From the NCBI GenBank assembly GCA_936432065.2, contig OW386286.2:111150419-111214418 (forward strand): DNA of 64,000 nt, in the 5' to 3' direction. A program made the translations under genes and the position numbers. Each line of letters begins with the position of its first letter. Positions within the stretch are counted from its first letter, which is position 1. The DNA comes from Rutpela maculata (lineage: Eukaryota > Arthropoda > Insecta > Coleoptera > Cerambycidae). Positions 21,324-32,709 of this stretch are shown here, one piece after another. The notes under the pieces are model-generated. The model was not told where the DNA came from. It ran no database searches and saw only the letters and a program-made list of their open reading frames with translations.

Positions 21324-24050
21324 TTATGGTTCTCTTAAGTCCTTAATGTGTTCCCACAAGGTTCGTTCTGGATATTTCCTGCGTCTTGGTGTCTGATGGT
21401 TTCTTGTTTTGCATAAGAGTTGTATTTTATCTATATTGTCTTCATTTTTGGCAAACTTGGTTGACAATTTTGAAAGTCTTTGTGAAATTGGTTCAATATT
21501 GGTGATTTGGTACAGGAGGTCATTAGGCGGGTTATGGAGAGGATTGTCAGGGTGTCGGCATTTGGTGATCGTTCTGAGTGTTGATGTCTCCGCTACATTG
21601 ATATTTTTCAGTGCCGGGTTTTTTGCATTAAGGTAGAGGGGATGGCTGTATTCTAGTAGTGGCCTACATATGGATTTGTAGATATGTACTGCTGTCTTCA
21701 TACTGATACCTTTGTTTTTAAAGGTCAAACTACGGAAGTGTTTGCCTCTGGAGATGCACCTCTTTTTTATGATTTTGGTGTGATTATTAAAATTCAACTT
21801 GTGGTCAAGGCTTACACCTAGATATTTGACTGTTGTACTGGGTGGGAGAGAGTGATTGTTGATGATTATTTTTGGGGAGTTGATGTTGGGGGCATGGTTG
21901 AAGATTATGTATTGGGATTTTGTCGGGTTTGGTTTCAATCTCCATTTGTTGAACCATATCATCGTCGTGTTCATTAATCTTTGTAGTTCATCCACAGTCT
22001 TTTTCATAGTGCAGTTATGACTAATTAATACAGTATCATCAGCATATTGTAGTATATATGGATTAGGGTTGAACTGCGCTGGGTCATTTTCGAAGTTGTA
22101 AATATCAAAACAGTAGGTGTTGTATAGTAGTGGTGATAGCGGCGAGCCTTGTGGTAGTCCTTGTTGCATTTTAAATGTTTTAGAGTAGCATGTGTCTATT
22201 TTGATTTGTAATGTTCTCTCTTTTAAATATGTGCTTATCATGTGTACTAAGTATCTCGGACAGTTCAGGTATGCTAGCTTGTACAGTAGGCCCATGTGCC
22301 AAACACTGTCGAATGCTTTATTTATGTCCAAAAATATTGCCGCACTATGTTGACCTTCGAGCTTTGTCGTTTGGATATTTGAAGTGATTATCATCAGCGG
22401 GTGGGTGGTGGATGATTTTTCCCGGAATCCAAATTGGTAGTTGGGTATGTTGTGCCCGATTGCATCTGAAATGAGTCTTTTAATAATCTGTTCCAAGTTT
22501 TTTGCTAGTACTGGAAGTAGTGTGATAGGACGATAGTTATTTGTTCGGTGTGGGTTGGTGTTGGGTTTGGGGATGGTGATGACAACACCGTGTTTCCATT
22601 CCTTAGGGAAGTACTGGTTGTTCAAACAGTATTCGTATAATTTTATTATGTATAGGTGTACTTTGTGTCCAAGTTTACGGATGATATTTTTAGATATGCT
22701 GTCTTTTCCGGGGGCTGTGCTTTTACCTTTATTCAGTATGTCATAATAGGTTTCCTCGCTAATTGAAATGTTTTGGTTTGGTAATTCTTCAGAAATGAAA
22801 TCGTCATGCCAATTTTTTACGTCTTCGTGATGCGCTTCGTCGAATTGGTTATCATTTTTAATTGTGTATACATTTTCATAATGTTCCGCAAACAGATCTG
22901 CTTTTTCGGGGTTGCTATTATAAAGTGTATTATTTTCTTCTAGTGTGGCTATGGATGTCGACTGTTTATATCTTGATAATTTTTTTATTTGTTGCCAGTA
23001 ATTTCTGCCTTGTTGTTGATTGATTTCATTACATACTGTTAACTATTTATGCTCCTTATAGTCTTTAATTAGCCTTTGGATATTTTTGTTGTAATCGTTA
23101 ATATGTCTTTTATATTGTGCATCTTTATTTGTTAGGTATTCTCTATACATTTTCCTTTTATGTTTTATTAATCTGATGATGAATGGTGGTAGTTCATATG
23201 AGTAATATCTAATCCTTCGAGTGGGTGAGTTATGTATTATCGTCGCCGTTAGTTTTTCGTTGAATCTGGTTATTGCCTGTTCGTCAATTGGAAGGTGTTG
23301 TTGTTCTTCTACATAATTTTCTATTGTATTGTTGACTTCATCCGTGTTGCACTTATGTAGGTTAATTCTTTTTTCTTCCACTTCCTCTTCTGTTGTTTTG
23401 TCTAGCTCTATGTTAATCTCTATCGCCAGGTGGTCGGACCCTATGTCTGGGAGAGTTTCTATTTTACATATATTGTTATGAATATTTTCGGTGTAGAGTA
23501 TTATATCTGGTGTCGAGTCCGGGTTGTTTTCCATTAAGAATGTCGGGGGGGTGTCTGCCTTCCTAAATGTTGTGTTATTTATGAATGTTGGTATTTGCTT
23601 GTTTTTTGTTCTATTTACATTAAAGTCCCCTATTATTAAGCAAAATTTGTATTGTGCTGCTTTGTTGAAGATGGTTTCTTCAATGTTAGATGTTGGGTGT
23701 ACATATATCAGAATCATATGCAATCTCTCTCCTTGGAATGGTATTGAAATGTGTGTGGCTTCGTTGAGTGGATTATTTACCCTCGGCGGATTTTCTTTTC
23801 TCATTTTCAAAAGGGGATTTACTTGTATTAGGTTTCCTCCTCTTGTGTTATTATTTACGATGTTTCCATTGTATTGTAGCACGTCCCAGTTTTGGTACCG
23901 AGTGTTGCTGTTTTCTTTGGTTTTGGTCTCCACGAAAAGTGAGCAATTGATATTATTTTGTTCCATTGTGTTGTTAATTAACTGTTTTTTAGGTGTATAG
24001 CTGTTTACATTGGCGTATAGTATCCTAAGCAACGACGTGAACTTGAACAT
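21324..24050 (-). CDS. Jockey ORF2: endonuclease and reverse transcriptase, one in-frame amber stop
   Basis: From ATG 24048-24050 the frame encodes an APE endonuclease (LRILYANVNSYTPKKQLINN, VETKTKE, CLIIGDFNVNRTK, and SDHLAIEI near codon 220). A single TAG (23043-23045, codon 336) follows. I checked every codon from there to 22626 in the same frame and found no other stop; it continues through a linker (KGKSTAPGKDSISK) into RT: KPNTNPHRTNNYRPITLLP, IFLDINKAFDSVW, LPQGSPLSPLLYNTYCFDIY, the catalytic YADDTVL and KYLGVSLDHKLNF. It ends at 21324. Length is about 908 codons, the usual size. The protein would nick target DNA and copy the RNA. The amber makes this copy probably inactive unless read through. 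Start choice: this ATG overlaps the ORF1 end by 26 nt, as often seen in this clade. Confidence 0.88.
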
Positions 24051-25353
24051 TGGTCTTTCCAGGTATAGGTTCCGTTGGGGATACAGTTAAAGGTTCGTCT
24101 AGGTCGAACATTAAGATATATACTCTGTTACCAGAGAACGTTGCCACTGTGTCAATGTTGTATAGTGTTGTAAATCTCTTTCTAAGTTTCCTTAATAGTT
24201 CTTCCCTATCTCTGTTCTTTTCTTTGTTTAGTTTTGTTATATATGTGTTGATTATCATGTCATGTACTGTAACTGGTGAGTGTATTTTGGAGTTTTTTGT
24301 TATTCTATTGTCGATTTCGTGGCTTTGCTTGTTGAGTGATTTTATCTGTGCATTTGGAAGCCCCTGAATTGGTTGAGTCGGTCTTTTTGGGCATTTGAGT
24401 GACCATGCGGCATGGTCTTCTGAACCACACCCTGTGCATTTCATTGGTAGTGTGGAATTACATGTGGAGAAGTGGTGAGGTCCATTACATTTCGTACATT
24501 TTGGCGGAGTTGTACATTGTTCTTTAGTGTGCGTAAATTGTAAACATTTTGCACATGGTTGTGGAATTGGTGCTGGCGGAAGGCTTGGAAAAATGGGGTA
24601 GTGCTTATGTTGGTAGAATATTCCCTTGTTTAGTAATTGTTCGCTAGCTTTTAGACAGTCCGTTATTATCCTAATCATGAGTGTGGGTTTGTTGTTTGCT
24701 TTTGCGATTATTCTTTTGCAGTATCTATGTCGTATACTAATTCCATTAAGGTGTTCGCTTATTTCTAGATCCGAAATTTCATGTTCAACTGATCCTATTA
24801 TAACCGAATATGAGCTTGACGTTGTTGTCCTGTTCTGACTAGGGGTGTGTGATTCTGAGGTTTCTTGATAATTTTTAATTTTTTTATCAGATACTAGTTT
24901 ATTTAAAGTTTCGGTTGCGATTTTCTTTTCCCTATTTGTTTTTATGAGGAATCCTTTTTTTGTTTGTATTATGGTTTCGTCTGATTGAGGATGCATTTTT
25001 TCCCATAACTCAGACATATCCCTTCTAGTCATATCCTGTAATGGGGTGATGTAAAATAAGTATTTATATTTCTTATTTGTTAATTCATACATTTTTGCTG
25101 AATGGTTTTTGTGTACCGGCATTGTTGTGTTTTTGTTTGGTGGGTTTTTTGTGGATGTATTTATCTGTGTGTTTTTTGTGTTATAAGAAGTTGTTCCTAT
25201 TATTTCATTGATGTCTTTTTGTGTTATTTTATTCTTTTTATTTGTATTCCCTGATGCAGTTTCCCCTGATTTCCTTTTGTGTTTCACTTTTTTCCATTGT
25301 CCTATGTCATCTATTTCCATTTCACTGTAGCTACCATCACTTTCTGAAGTCAT
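24025..25353 (-). CDS. Jockey ORF1: Gag-like nucleic-acid-binding protein
   Basis: A 442-residue intact ORF. The N-terminus is acidic then lysine-rich (QWKKVKHKRKSGE). The central region, with YSVIIGSVEHEISDLEIS and RYCKRIIAKANNKPTLMIRI, fits the PRE_C2HC type domain common in insect Jockey Gag proteins. Three zinc knuckles follow near residues 265-325: CAKCLQFTHTKEQC (CX2CX4HX4C), CTKCNGPHHFSTC and CTGCGSEDHAAWSLKC (CX2CX4HX6C). Such proteins coat the element RNA and help bring it to the nucleus and target site. There is no break in the frame. Its stop (24025-24027) lies inside ORF2's first codons, so ORF2 is probably reached by reinitiation or frameshift. Confidence 0.88.
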   Translation of the reverse strand: MTSESDGSYSEMEIDDIGQWKKVKHKRKSGETASGNTNKKNKITQKDINEIIGTTSYNTKNTQINTSTKNPPNKNTTMPVHKNHSAKMYELTNKKYKYLFYITPLQDMTRRDMSELWEKMHPQSDETIIQTKKGFLIKTNREKKIATETLNKLVSDKKIKNYQETSESHTPSQNRTTTSSSYSVIIGSVEHEISDLEISEHLNGISIRHRYCKRIIAKANNKPTLMIRIITDCLKASEQLLNKGIFYQHKHYPIFPSLPPAPIPQPCAKCLQFTHTKEQCTTPPKCTKCNGPHHFSTCNSTLPMKCTGCGSEDHAAWSLKCPKRPTQPIQGLPNAQIKSLNKQSHEIDNRITKNSKIHSPVTVHDMIINTYITKLNKEKNRDREELLRKLRKRFTTLYNIDTVATFSGNRVYILMFDLDEPLTVSPTEPIPGKTNVQVHVVA

Positions 25354-25449
25354 TTTGGATTAAATTATCACTTTTAACTGTGCAGTACTAGGAGTAAATA
25401 TCAACAGGTGTTCACTCTATCACTGTCAGTTAAGGACTGGAAACTTCCT

Positions 25450-25483
25450 AATTGTTACAGTTCTGTATATTTGGTATGGTACA
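25450..25483 (-). repeat. mag-like LTR, U3-side part
   Basis: Minus-strand TGTACCATACCAAATATACA and ACTGTAACAAT, matching the first 34 bp of the LTR at 16775. This is the right outer end of the mag-like element. Together with 20397-20485 it makes an LTR of about 120 bp. Confidence 0.78.
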
Positions 25484-26089
25484 TCTTACATCAACGACAC
25501 CCCAGGCCCAACAGATAGACTTTGTGTCCTTTCTAAACAAGTCGATATTCAACGCATGTGCACTGTCATGCCGCATGCCACAAAGATATATTGGTTAGAT
25601 TTATTTGTTGTTTGTTTATGTGTCGTTTGATTTTTACTTTATCAATAAATTATTAAGATGGAGTTGAATTTTGTGAAAGGAGATTCATCCAATTTGCCCA
25701 AAATTGTTTACGACTTGATAGATTTGGATTTTTGAAGAGATGGGATGAAAGATATTGGAAGCTTGCTACCAAGTTCTTCAAATATCAATTTTTTCGGAAC
25801 AGTTACAAATTTTTTTTCCAAAGCACTTATATTTGTGTTTCCATAACTTTTATAAAATACCATTTAAATGACATTATCTACTATTTGTAAATTACAGCAA
25901 ATACCTCGATGAAAGAAACTGAAATGCTTCAAATCAACAGGACGGCGACGTTAGAACACATCTGTCATTTGACTAGCCGTTAACATTGTTGTCATATTTT
26001 GCTAAATATGTATTTAAAAATCTAATTGGCATTAAAAATTATTTAAAATATTTAATAATTCAATCCTATTATTATTTTTTACATGAGAA
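25484..26089. other. AT-rich non-coding DNA
   Basis: Flank of the mag-like element; no coding region, TIR or tandem repeat recognised. Confidence 0.4.
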
Positions 26090-27735
26090 AATAAAATTTC
26101 ATGGATAAATGAATATACTTGGTATTGTTAATATATGCAGTTCCCTGAAAACATTTCTACAAGATACGGTCTTATTTAATCCTTTTATGTTTCCTACTGT
26201 CATTTTTTGGATTTTGAATATTCTTTCTAAGAAATGAGATAAACCCCAAAATATGATGCCATATTTCACCCGGGAGTAAAAGTGAGCATAATAATAGGAA
26301 AGAACAACTGATGTGCTAGTAAATTTGCTTAATCTATATAAGGCAAAGCATTATAAAGAAAGCTTTCTGCACAAATGGTCAATATGTATTTCCCAGTTTA
26401 GAGCATTATCAATATAAATATCTACCTAGAAAACGTGTCTGCTGAACTTGTTCAAGTTTTATTAAACTGCTTATATTTTAATTTGATAATCTAGGTGTAA
26501 AATGGATGAATACAGTTTTCGATGCATTTAAAAGTAATTTGTTTTTATAAAACCAGGATGCAATAGTTTTAATTTTGCTTTGAGAAATATTTATTAGGTT
26601 AGTCATATTCGAACTAGTACTTAGATATGAATTGTCATCAGCAAACATTATCAAATTACCATGATAAACTATTCTCGGTAAATCGTTAATAAATAATAAA
26701 AAGAACAGTGGTCCAAGAACGGAACCCTGTGGAACACCACAGGATACATTTAGTTCGTCTGATTTTGTTATTTAGCTCAACAATTCTTTGGTTTGAAAGA
26801 TATGACTGCAGCCAGCTAATAATTTTTCCTCTAAATCCGTATCTGGATACTTTTTTAATAAGCAAGTCATGATCCACTAGATCGAATGTCTTGCTTAAAT
26901 ACATGAAGATTCCAAAACATTTTTCATTTTACTTCCACATCCAGTGGAAGTATAGTAATGACAAAAAAATTGTTCAAATAGGCTTAGAATGTCATGAAAC
27001 GTCGAGATTTTAAATTGGAGCGAAAAAACAAAATTGTCTGTCTGTCTAACTTTTTTTGTGCGCACGTTTACTCAAACCGTTTGAGATATTGACTTGAAAT
27101 TTGGTACATATACGTACTTTAACGAGATCTAAAACTAGATTATATTTTCATCTTGTTCCGTCGAAGGGGGTAAATTGGGGTAAATTTGGGGTAAATAGGT
27201 AAATCAAGCGGGTAAGAGTCCATAAAATTGTTATTTAGTATACACAAGAGAAGCCAAGGTCTCAAAAAACATTTTGGCATTAGTCCCCCTTCCCCCACCC
27301 TACCACCCCCATTATTAAAGGGGATGAAAAAAATTGTGATTTAGTGTGTGTACAAGAACCAGAAACCTCAAAATATTTTTTACTTCATTCACCCCCACTA
27401 CCACCCCCTATCACCACCCCCACCCCACTACCGATGTGGGGTATCGTTTTATGGGTTTTTGGGGTAGAGGATTTCAAATATTATATTATTAAAGTTCCAT
27501 AAACAATTATTTCCACATACAAATTTTTTTCGTTGTGAGCGACTTGGATAGAAAATCTGGATGTGACAAGTAGTGATTCCCTGGGCAGCGGTTATTTATG
27601 GTATCATATAACTTATCGATAAATTGCATAACAGCTGTCTGAGTGGACCTTTTTGCTCGAAATCCATGCTGAGCATCAGACATTATGTGGAACTTATTAA
27701 TAAAGTTTTTCATTCGAGAATACACTACTAGCGGA
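26090..27735 (-). pseudogene. CR1-like reverse transcriptase remnant, split by a repeat
   Basis: On the minus strand, 27735-27594 reads KNFINKFHIMSDAQHGFRAK and TAVMQFIDKLYDTIN. After a HINE-like insertion it resumes at 26930 with KCFGIFMYLSKTFDLVDHDL, GFRGKIISWLQSYLSNQRIV, a damaged QGSVLGPLFFLLF block and, at about 26650, FADDNSYL. The part from about 26600 to 26090 is the decayed thumb and C-terminal end. These are RT motifs 1-5 in order. Frameshifts (for example near 26760) and the missing endonuclease make it a pseudogene. The clade is CR1/Jockey-like; the exact family cannot be named. Confidence 0.8.
26931..27593 (+). mobile_element. HINE-like repeat, copy 3
   Basis: Full copy, hairpin to GGGCAGCGG. 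It separates the RT codons for KLYDTIN from those for KNEKCFGIFM. The flanks TTTTTCATTTT and ATTTATGG again put the insertion in a T run. The microsatellite is short here (TCTGTCTGTCTAAC near 27038). Confidence 0.82.
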
Positions 27736-28229
27736 GCGGATCTGGTTTTGAAATGAAACCAACTTTTTAAAAATTTTTTTTTGACAATTCGGTTACACAC
27801 GTTCTTTTTTATCATGTTAGCAACTTAGTTCAGCTTAATCACATGGGGTGGCGGAGGAATTCGCATTTAAAATTCGCAAAAACACGTTTTTCCACGATAA
27901 ATTTGTTATTATTTACCTGACGAAAAAAAGGTAAAATTAAAAATTGAAGATCTCGTGGAAGCGCATAATCTGGTAATTTTTTTTTGAAAATACTCGTTTT
28001 TTTGCCCTAACACTAATACACAAAAAAGTAATTCCTTAATTTTTTTACGAAAACAAGAAGTTAGGGGGATGAGATTTCTTTGAGGTAGGTGAAATAGATA
28101 AGAATTGATGGAGCCGGAGGATTGGGATGGTGGGTCAATTAGGGGAGGGAAGGAGGTAGGGAAAGGAAAATTATTCAACCCCCTCGAACTTTTTCCCTGT
28201 CGTCCCCTGTCCATTTTTCGTCTTATAAA
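27736..28229. other. Non-coding DNA, no feature recognised
   Basis: AT-rich with a purine-rich patch at about 28110-28180. The minus-strand ORF here has no recognisable motif. Confidence 0.35.
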
Positions 28230-28814
28230 CGTTTGGACGCCATTTGTAAACTCTCATATCTCCGAAACTATTAAATCTATGTAAATAAATAAACAAACGA
28301 AATTCATTATCAGTTTATGAGCTTTATTTTCGGTCTCTACAAATTTTTCAATAAAACTAATATTTATTGAGATATTTGGAAAAGGAAAAAAAAATTACGT
28401 TTTATTGAAAATATCTTTATAGTTTAAACTGTATTTTTTTCTAAAGCAAGTACTGTATACAAACCAAAAAATTTGAGTATCTACGTCATGCTATATATTA
28501 ATGAGAAACAGTGTTTGAAATTCCTTTTTTTAATTACTGGTTAAGTACAGTAACAAAATGGCGACGTTGTTATTAAAAAAATGCGTAGACGCACATTGCT
28601 TCAGTCATAACTTCTTTGTCTTTTATGCTACAGAAACAAATAAAAAAACAGTTGAAAGCTTAATTAATAGCCTATTATTTTACCTATTAGCATCCTTGAC
28701 GCAGGTGTCACAGTTTCTGAGATAATTAACTCTCACTCAATTATCTTATGAACACTTGGATGCCAAATGTAAACTTAAATATCTCCGAAATTACTAATCC
28801 TACATCAATAAACA
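28230..28814 (-). repeat. Dispersed inverted copy of the 4.5-7.5 kb array unit
   Basis: The sequence is the reverse complement of about 6500-7010 (for example GTTTGAAATTCCTTTTTTT and AAATGGCGACGTTGTTATTA), followed by a piece in the same direction as 7365-7410 (ACATCAATAAACAAAA). It contains an uninterrupted version of the site occupied by the MITE at 5780. Confidence 0.65.
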
Positions 28815-29448
28815 AAACCGCTGCCCAAGGAATCACTACTTCCACATCCAGATTTTCTATTCAAGTCACACAACGAAAAAATTTTGTATGTGGAAATAAT
28901 TGTTTATGGAACTTTAATAATATAATATTTGAAATCCTCTACCACAAAAACCCATAAAACGATACCCCACATCGGTAGTGGGGTGGATCAATTTAAAAAA
29001 TATTTTGAGGTTTCTGGTTTTTGTACACACACTAAATCACAATTTTTTTTCATCCCCTTTAATAATGGGGTTGGGATGGTAATGGGGGTGGCTAATGCCA
29101 AAATTTTCTTTGAGACCTTAGCTTCTCTTGTCTATATTAAATACCAATATTATGAACTCTTACCTGCTTGATTTACCTATTTACCCCAAATTTACCCCAA
29201 TTTACCTCCCAACCCTTTGACGGAACAAGATGAAAATACAATCTAGTTCTAGATCTCGTTAAAATACATATATGTACCAAATTTCAAGTCAATATCTCAA
29301 ACGGTTCTAGAGTAAACGTGCGCACAAAAAAAGTTACAGACCGACAGACAGAAATTTTTTTTTCACTCAAACTTAAAATCTCGACGTTTCATGACATTCT
29401 AAGCCTATCTGAACAATAAAAATTTTTTGTCATTACTATACTTCCACT
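28815..29448 (-). mobile_element. HINE-like repeat, copy 4, interrupted
   Basis: Minus-orientation copy starting at CCGCTGCCC. Its hairpin end is cut by another element: CTTCCACT stops at 29448 and the rest, GGATGTGGAAGT, resumes at 30170-30181. Confidence 0.82.
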
Positions 29449-30161
29449 CTCCGATTAAAGAACTTATATCTAGATACATAATGGCTACCTTTTCTTCATA
29501 TACCTTATTTGCTCCTAACAGTCACATTATATGTCCATTAAAATGGATAGATGAACATCACATCCCATAGGCAACAGAGGCGGGTATGTGTAGAAGGAAA
29601 AATGTAAAATATTGTACCTCTTTTAGGTGATAATGATTGGTTAACTTCTAGGAATATTAACGCAGATTGAAAAAATACAATAGGTAAAGATGTTTTATTC
29701 AAGGGAAATATGCATTGGAAGGATATTATTTATAATATTATTATTAAAACTATAAACTGAACCTCATCATGTTACGACTATGACCTACTTACTTATGAAA
29801 CGATCGATTTCTGCAAATGGCACAGCACTGTTGCATGTTGCACTAAATTGTCACTGAACTGTCTAAATATGAACAGAGAATATTATTTAGGTATTAGGCA
29901 AATCACAACTTAAATAAAAAGACTTCACCACATTTTGATCGAAAAACACGAAAAACACTTATTAACATTAATTACGGATACTGTCAAAACTGTCAAACTG
30001 AGATTATGATAATCGAACTGAAGCCGACCGTGTACGAGCGGCCGCGAATACGCCGATGGGCCAATCAGCAACTTATGGGAAGAAGTGCCTTAGATTGGGA
30101 GTCTTTCGGGATCATAAAATTCATGCCATTATGTATCTAGATATAAGTTCTTTAATCGGAG
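29449..30161. mobile_element. MITE with 37-bp perfect TIR and 8-bp TSD
   Basis: The left end begins CTCCGATTAAAGAACTTATA and continues to ATGGC at 29485; the right end is its perfect complement ending at 30161. CTTCCACT lies on both sides (29441-29448 and 30162-30169), an 8-bp TSD made from the hairpin of HINE-like copy 4. An 8-bp TSD suggests hAT or P superfamily, but the CTCCG terminus is not the usual CAGGG. No ORF of note lies in the 713 bp. Confidence 0.85.
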
Positions 30162-30257
30162 CTTCCACTGGATGTGGAAGTAAAAATATGAAAACAGTAA
30201 AATTTTCAAATCTAAAGCGAAAAAATAAAATACCACAGCTAGCAGTATTATAGTCCT

Positions 30258-30918
30258 AGATCCCAGAGCTGCCAGACCTACGTCATTTTAGCAAAGCTAA
30301 TATTTTGACAACAAATAGCGTAATATCTAGTTAAGAACGTATGCATATTTGCTAGTTTGAAAGCGGGGCCCTTTTGCAGAAAACAGGTTATGAAAGGTAC
30401 ATAAAAATTTTACTCAGTACGTTAAAGAATGATAGCTGGTTTATTTTCCATGTGACACACTAACGACGTGGTGTAAACGTCAACCACCGAATCTTAAGGT
30501 CCGAGGTTCGACCTGAGTGTTCTCAGCTTTTTTTTTCAACAAATATTAACTTATGATGGCGATTACCAAGAAAGAGACAACCGATAGGGAAATATTTATT
30601 ATTTTTGGCCATAACTTTTTTCTTAGTACGTATATTTGAAAAAAAAAAAAAAACAGAATACTCAGGGATCGAACCTCGGACCTTAAGATTCGGAGGTTGA
30701 CGCTTACACCATGTAGTTAGCGTGTTACTTGTAAAATAATCCAGCTATCATACTTTAACATGCGGATTAAAATTTGTATGTACCTTTTGTACCTGTTTTC
30801 TGCATAAGGACCCCGCTTTCAAACTAGCAAATACGTTGTTCTTAACTAGATATTACACTATTTGTTGTCAAAATATTAGCTTTGCTAAAATGACGTAGGT
30901 CTGGCGGCTCTGGGATCT
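30258..30918. mobile_element. Palindromic element with tRNA-like boxes in both arms
   Basis: Arms of about 300 bp (30258-30565 and 30600-30918) are inverted repeats, from AGATCCCAGAGCTGCCAGAC at the left outer end to its complement at the right. Each arm holds a tRNA-like unit: plus strand A box TGGTGTAAACG (30469-30479) and B box GGTTCGACC (30505-30513); minus strand A box TGGTGTAAGCG (30711-30701) and perfect B box GGTTCGATCCC (30675-30665). The two units point toward each other across an ~80-bp centre. No ORF and no clear TSD were found. Confidence 0.75.
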
Positions 30919-31113
30919 CACACTATTAGTACTAGTATTTCAAATTTTGTTTAAAATGGTCATATTTATGTTTTACTTAGATCATAGTAAGTCTATGTAT
31001 GATCACATCATGTACATAATAAAACATAATCGATAAAGATTTAATGCCAATAATATTTGAAATGTAGGTACATTTAAAGATTCTTTAAGATTCTTTTACT
31101 ACTGCATTTTCTG

Positions 31114-31286
31114 TACTAGTCAACCATCCTAAGTTGGCAAGTAGCTGCGCAGAAAGAGAAGAAATATCATCACTGTTGGCTAGCTTAAGAGGCTCAAAAA
31201 TCTTGTTTGTCTCTGTCCAACAGTGACGATTTTTCTTTTCTCTCTGTGTGGCTACTTGTCAACTTAGGATGATGGTCGACTAGTAC
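31114..31286. mobile_element. Short hairpin MITE
   Basis: TACTAGTCAACCATCCTAAG at the left and its near-complement ending GTCGACTAGTA at the right; the complementarity continues inward through AAGTAGC, AGAAAGAG and CACTGTTGG, so about 70 bp on each side can pair. It is non-coding. A TA target is possible, but the palindromic ends make the TSD uncertain. Confidence 0.7.
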
Positions 31287-32135
31287 TTAATAGTTTTTAA
31301 TAATAAAAACAAACAAGACAAGTACCCAAATATATCACATTATCAAATTTCAAGTTCAACCACACACTTGTTTTTGTTATTAAAGTAAATTTAAATTGAA
31401 TTCTAATAGCTTACACCTTCGGGACAACTTCATTGACACTATTGAAACAATAAAAAAAAAGGATGAGGCTACATACCACGATTGAAAATGAACTACTATT
31501 TTGTAAAACATAGATTAGCAATACATTAAAATTCAGAATTTGATTCTAGCAGTGCACGCAGAATACGGTTCTAAAATTAATTGAACTTTGTATCACCCTC
31601 GATTCGTGGACTTAAATTTAGCAAAATTAAGCAAAAAAAAGCAACTGAAGGTGAAGTTTCTCATTACCGAAATAAGTATTTCAATATGAAATAATAAACA
31701 ATAAAATCTTTCTTATTATAGCTACAGAAGATGGGTAAAAACAGCATTTTCACAAAATTCAAATGCAAAATGTCTAAAATTTTAGAACTTATATAAACTT
31801 ACATCTTTTCTCTCATTGTACTGCCATTGTCAGAAGCTCCATGAACTAACATAGTTTTAATCGTCTATTATCACATTCTAAAATATAAAAAAATGTATAA
31901 GTACCTAAATTATTCCAGTCAAAAAGAGAGAATTAGGGGAAAAAAACTGATAAAGTTTTGAAACTTGGCAGAGATATTCATTAAATGCCCACTGTTAAAC
32001 ATACTTAAAGTCCTCAACTCTACTGCGCTCGTGCCGCCATCTTGACAAAATGGTGCTCAGATTAAGTTTTTTTGCTTATATCTCGCTAACCATTAGAGAT
32101 ATAGAAATGATGTCTCCAATAAAAAATAAAGCTTA
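31287..32135. other. AT-rich non-coding DNA
   Basis: No feature supported. CGTGCCGCCATCTTGACAAA near 32031 recalls the GATGGCGG blocks of the left palindrome but is too short to call. Confidence 0.35.
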
Positions 32136-32231
32136 TAAAATTCTCGACGTTTCATGACATTCTAAGCCTATTTGAACAATAAAAATTTTCATTTTTTTTT
32201 ACGTTACTACACTTCCACTGAATGTGGAAGT
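32136..32231 (-). mobile_element. HINE-like repeat, copy 5 (5' end only)
   Basis: About 96 bp: TCTCGACGTTTCATGACATT through ACTTCCACTGAATGTGGAAGT. It is truncated before the microsatellite. Confidence 0.7.
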
Positions 32232-32709
32232 AAAATAATAGTTCAGTCGAATTGTAATTTGACACGCGAAAATACATAACCACGATTGTATTGTTTTAAG
32301 TTGATGGGTTGGACATCCAAAACAAGCCCTTATAGTTTGCCAACTGATGTCATACCGGATAAAGGGGGTGGGGGGGTCGTAAAGTTGAAAAGTCGGTTTG
32401 TCACGTTTAAATAGAAGGCTAATGAGAGGAAAGTTCAAATGGGAAAGTTATAGGTATTAAAAAAACCTATAAAATGAGCTCCCGAACATTAAGATAGCTT
32501 TATGAGGTCAGGAGTAAATTCAAAAAAACCGAAATTTTGAAAAAAAAATTTAATTTCAGCAACATTTTAGAAAAATTTTTGAAATTTTACTAAAGTATGT
32601 GCTATATAGGAGGGAACATCTGATAAAAATTTCAGATCGATATAGGCATTATTTTTTGATATATTCAATTTTTTTGAAAAAAAAAAAGGTCTTCGAAAAA
32701 TGGCTATAA

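Larger units (their letters stand above)
21141..25438 (-). mobile_element. Near-complete Jockey-type non-LTR retrotransposon
   Basis: The 4.3-kb element has a perfect 12-bp TSD GGAAACTTCCTA at 21129-21140 and 25439-25450, an (ATT)n tail at the low end (21141-21153) and an 85-nt 5' UTR before ORF1. ORF1 encodes a Gag-like protein and ORF2 an endonuclease-RT; the two overlap by 26 nt. The insertion point is exactly the right TIR of the MITE, so the MITE end is duplicated as the TSD. Confidence 0.92.

Noticed and set aside
23524..24000. 158-codon plus-strand ORF with hydrophobic residues
   Set aside because: Antisense to the Jockey endonuclease; the apparent membrane segments come from the T-rich complement.
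28929..29171. 80-codon ORF and similar MKSSTPKTHKTIPHIGSGV ORFs
   Set aside because: The same peptide recurs in several HINE-like copies as a chance reading of the repeat; each copy breaks the frame differently.
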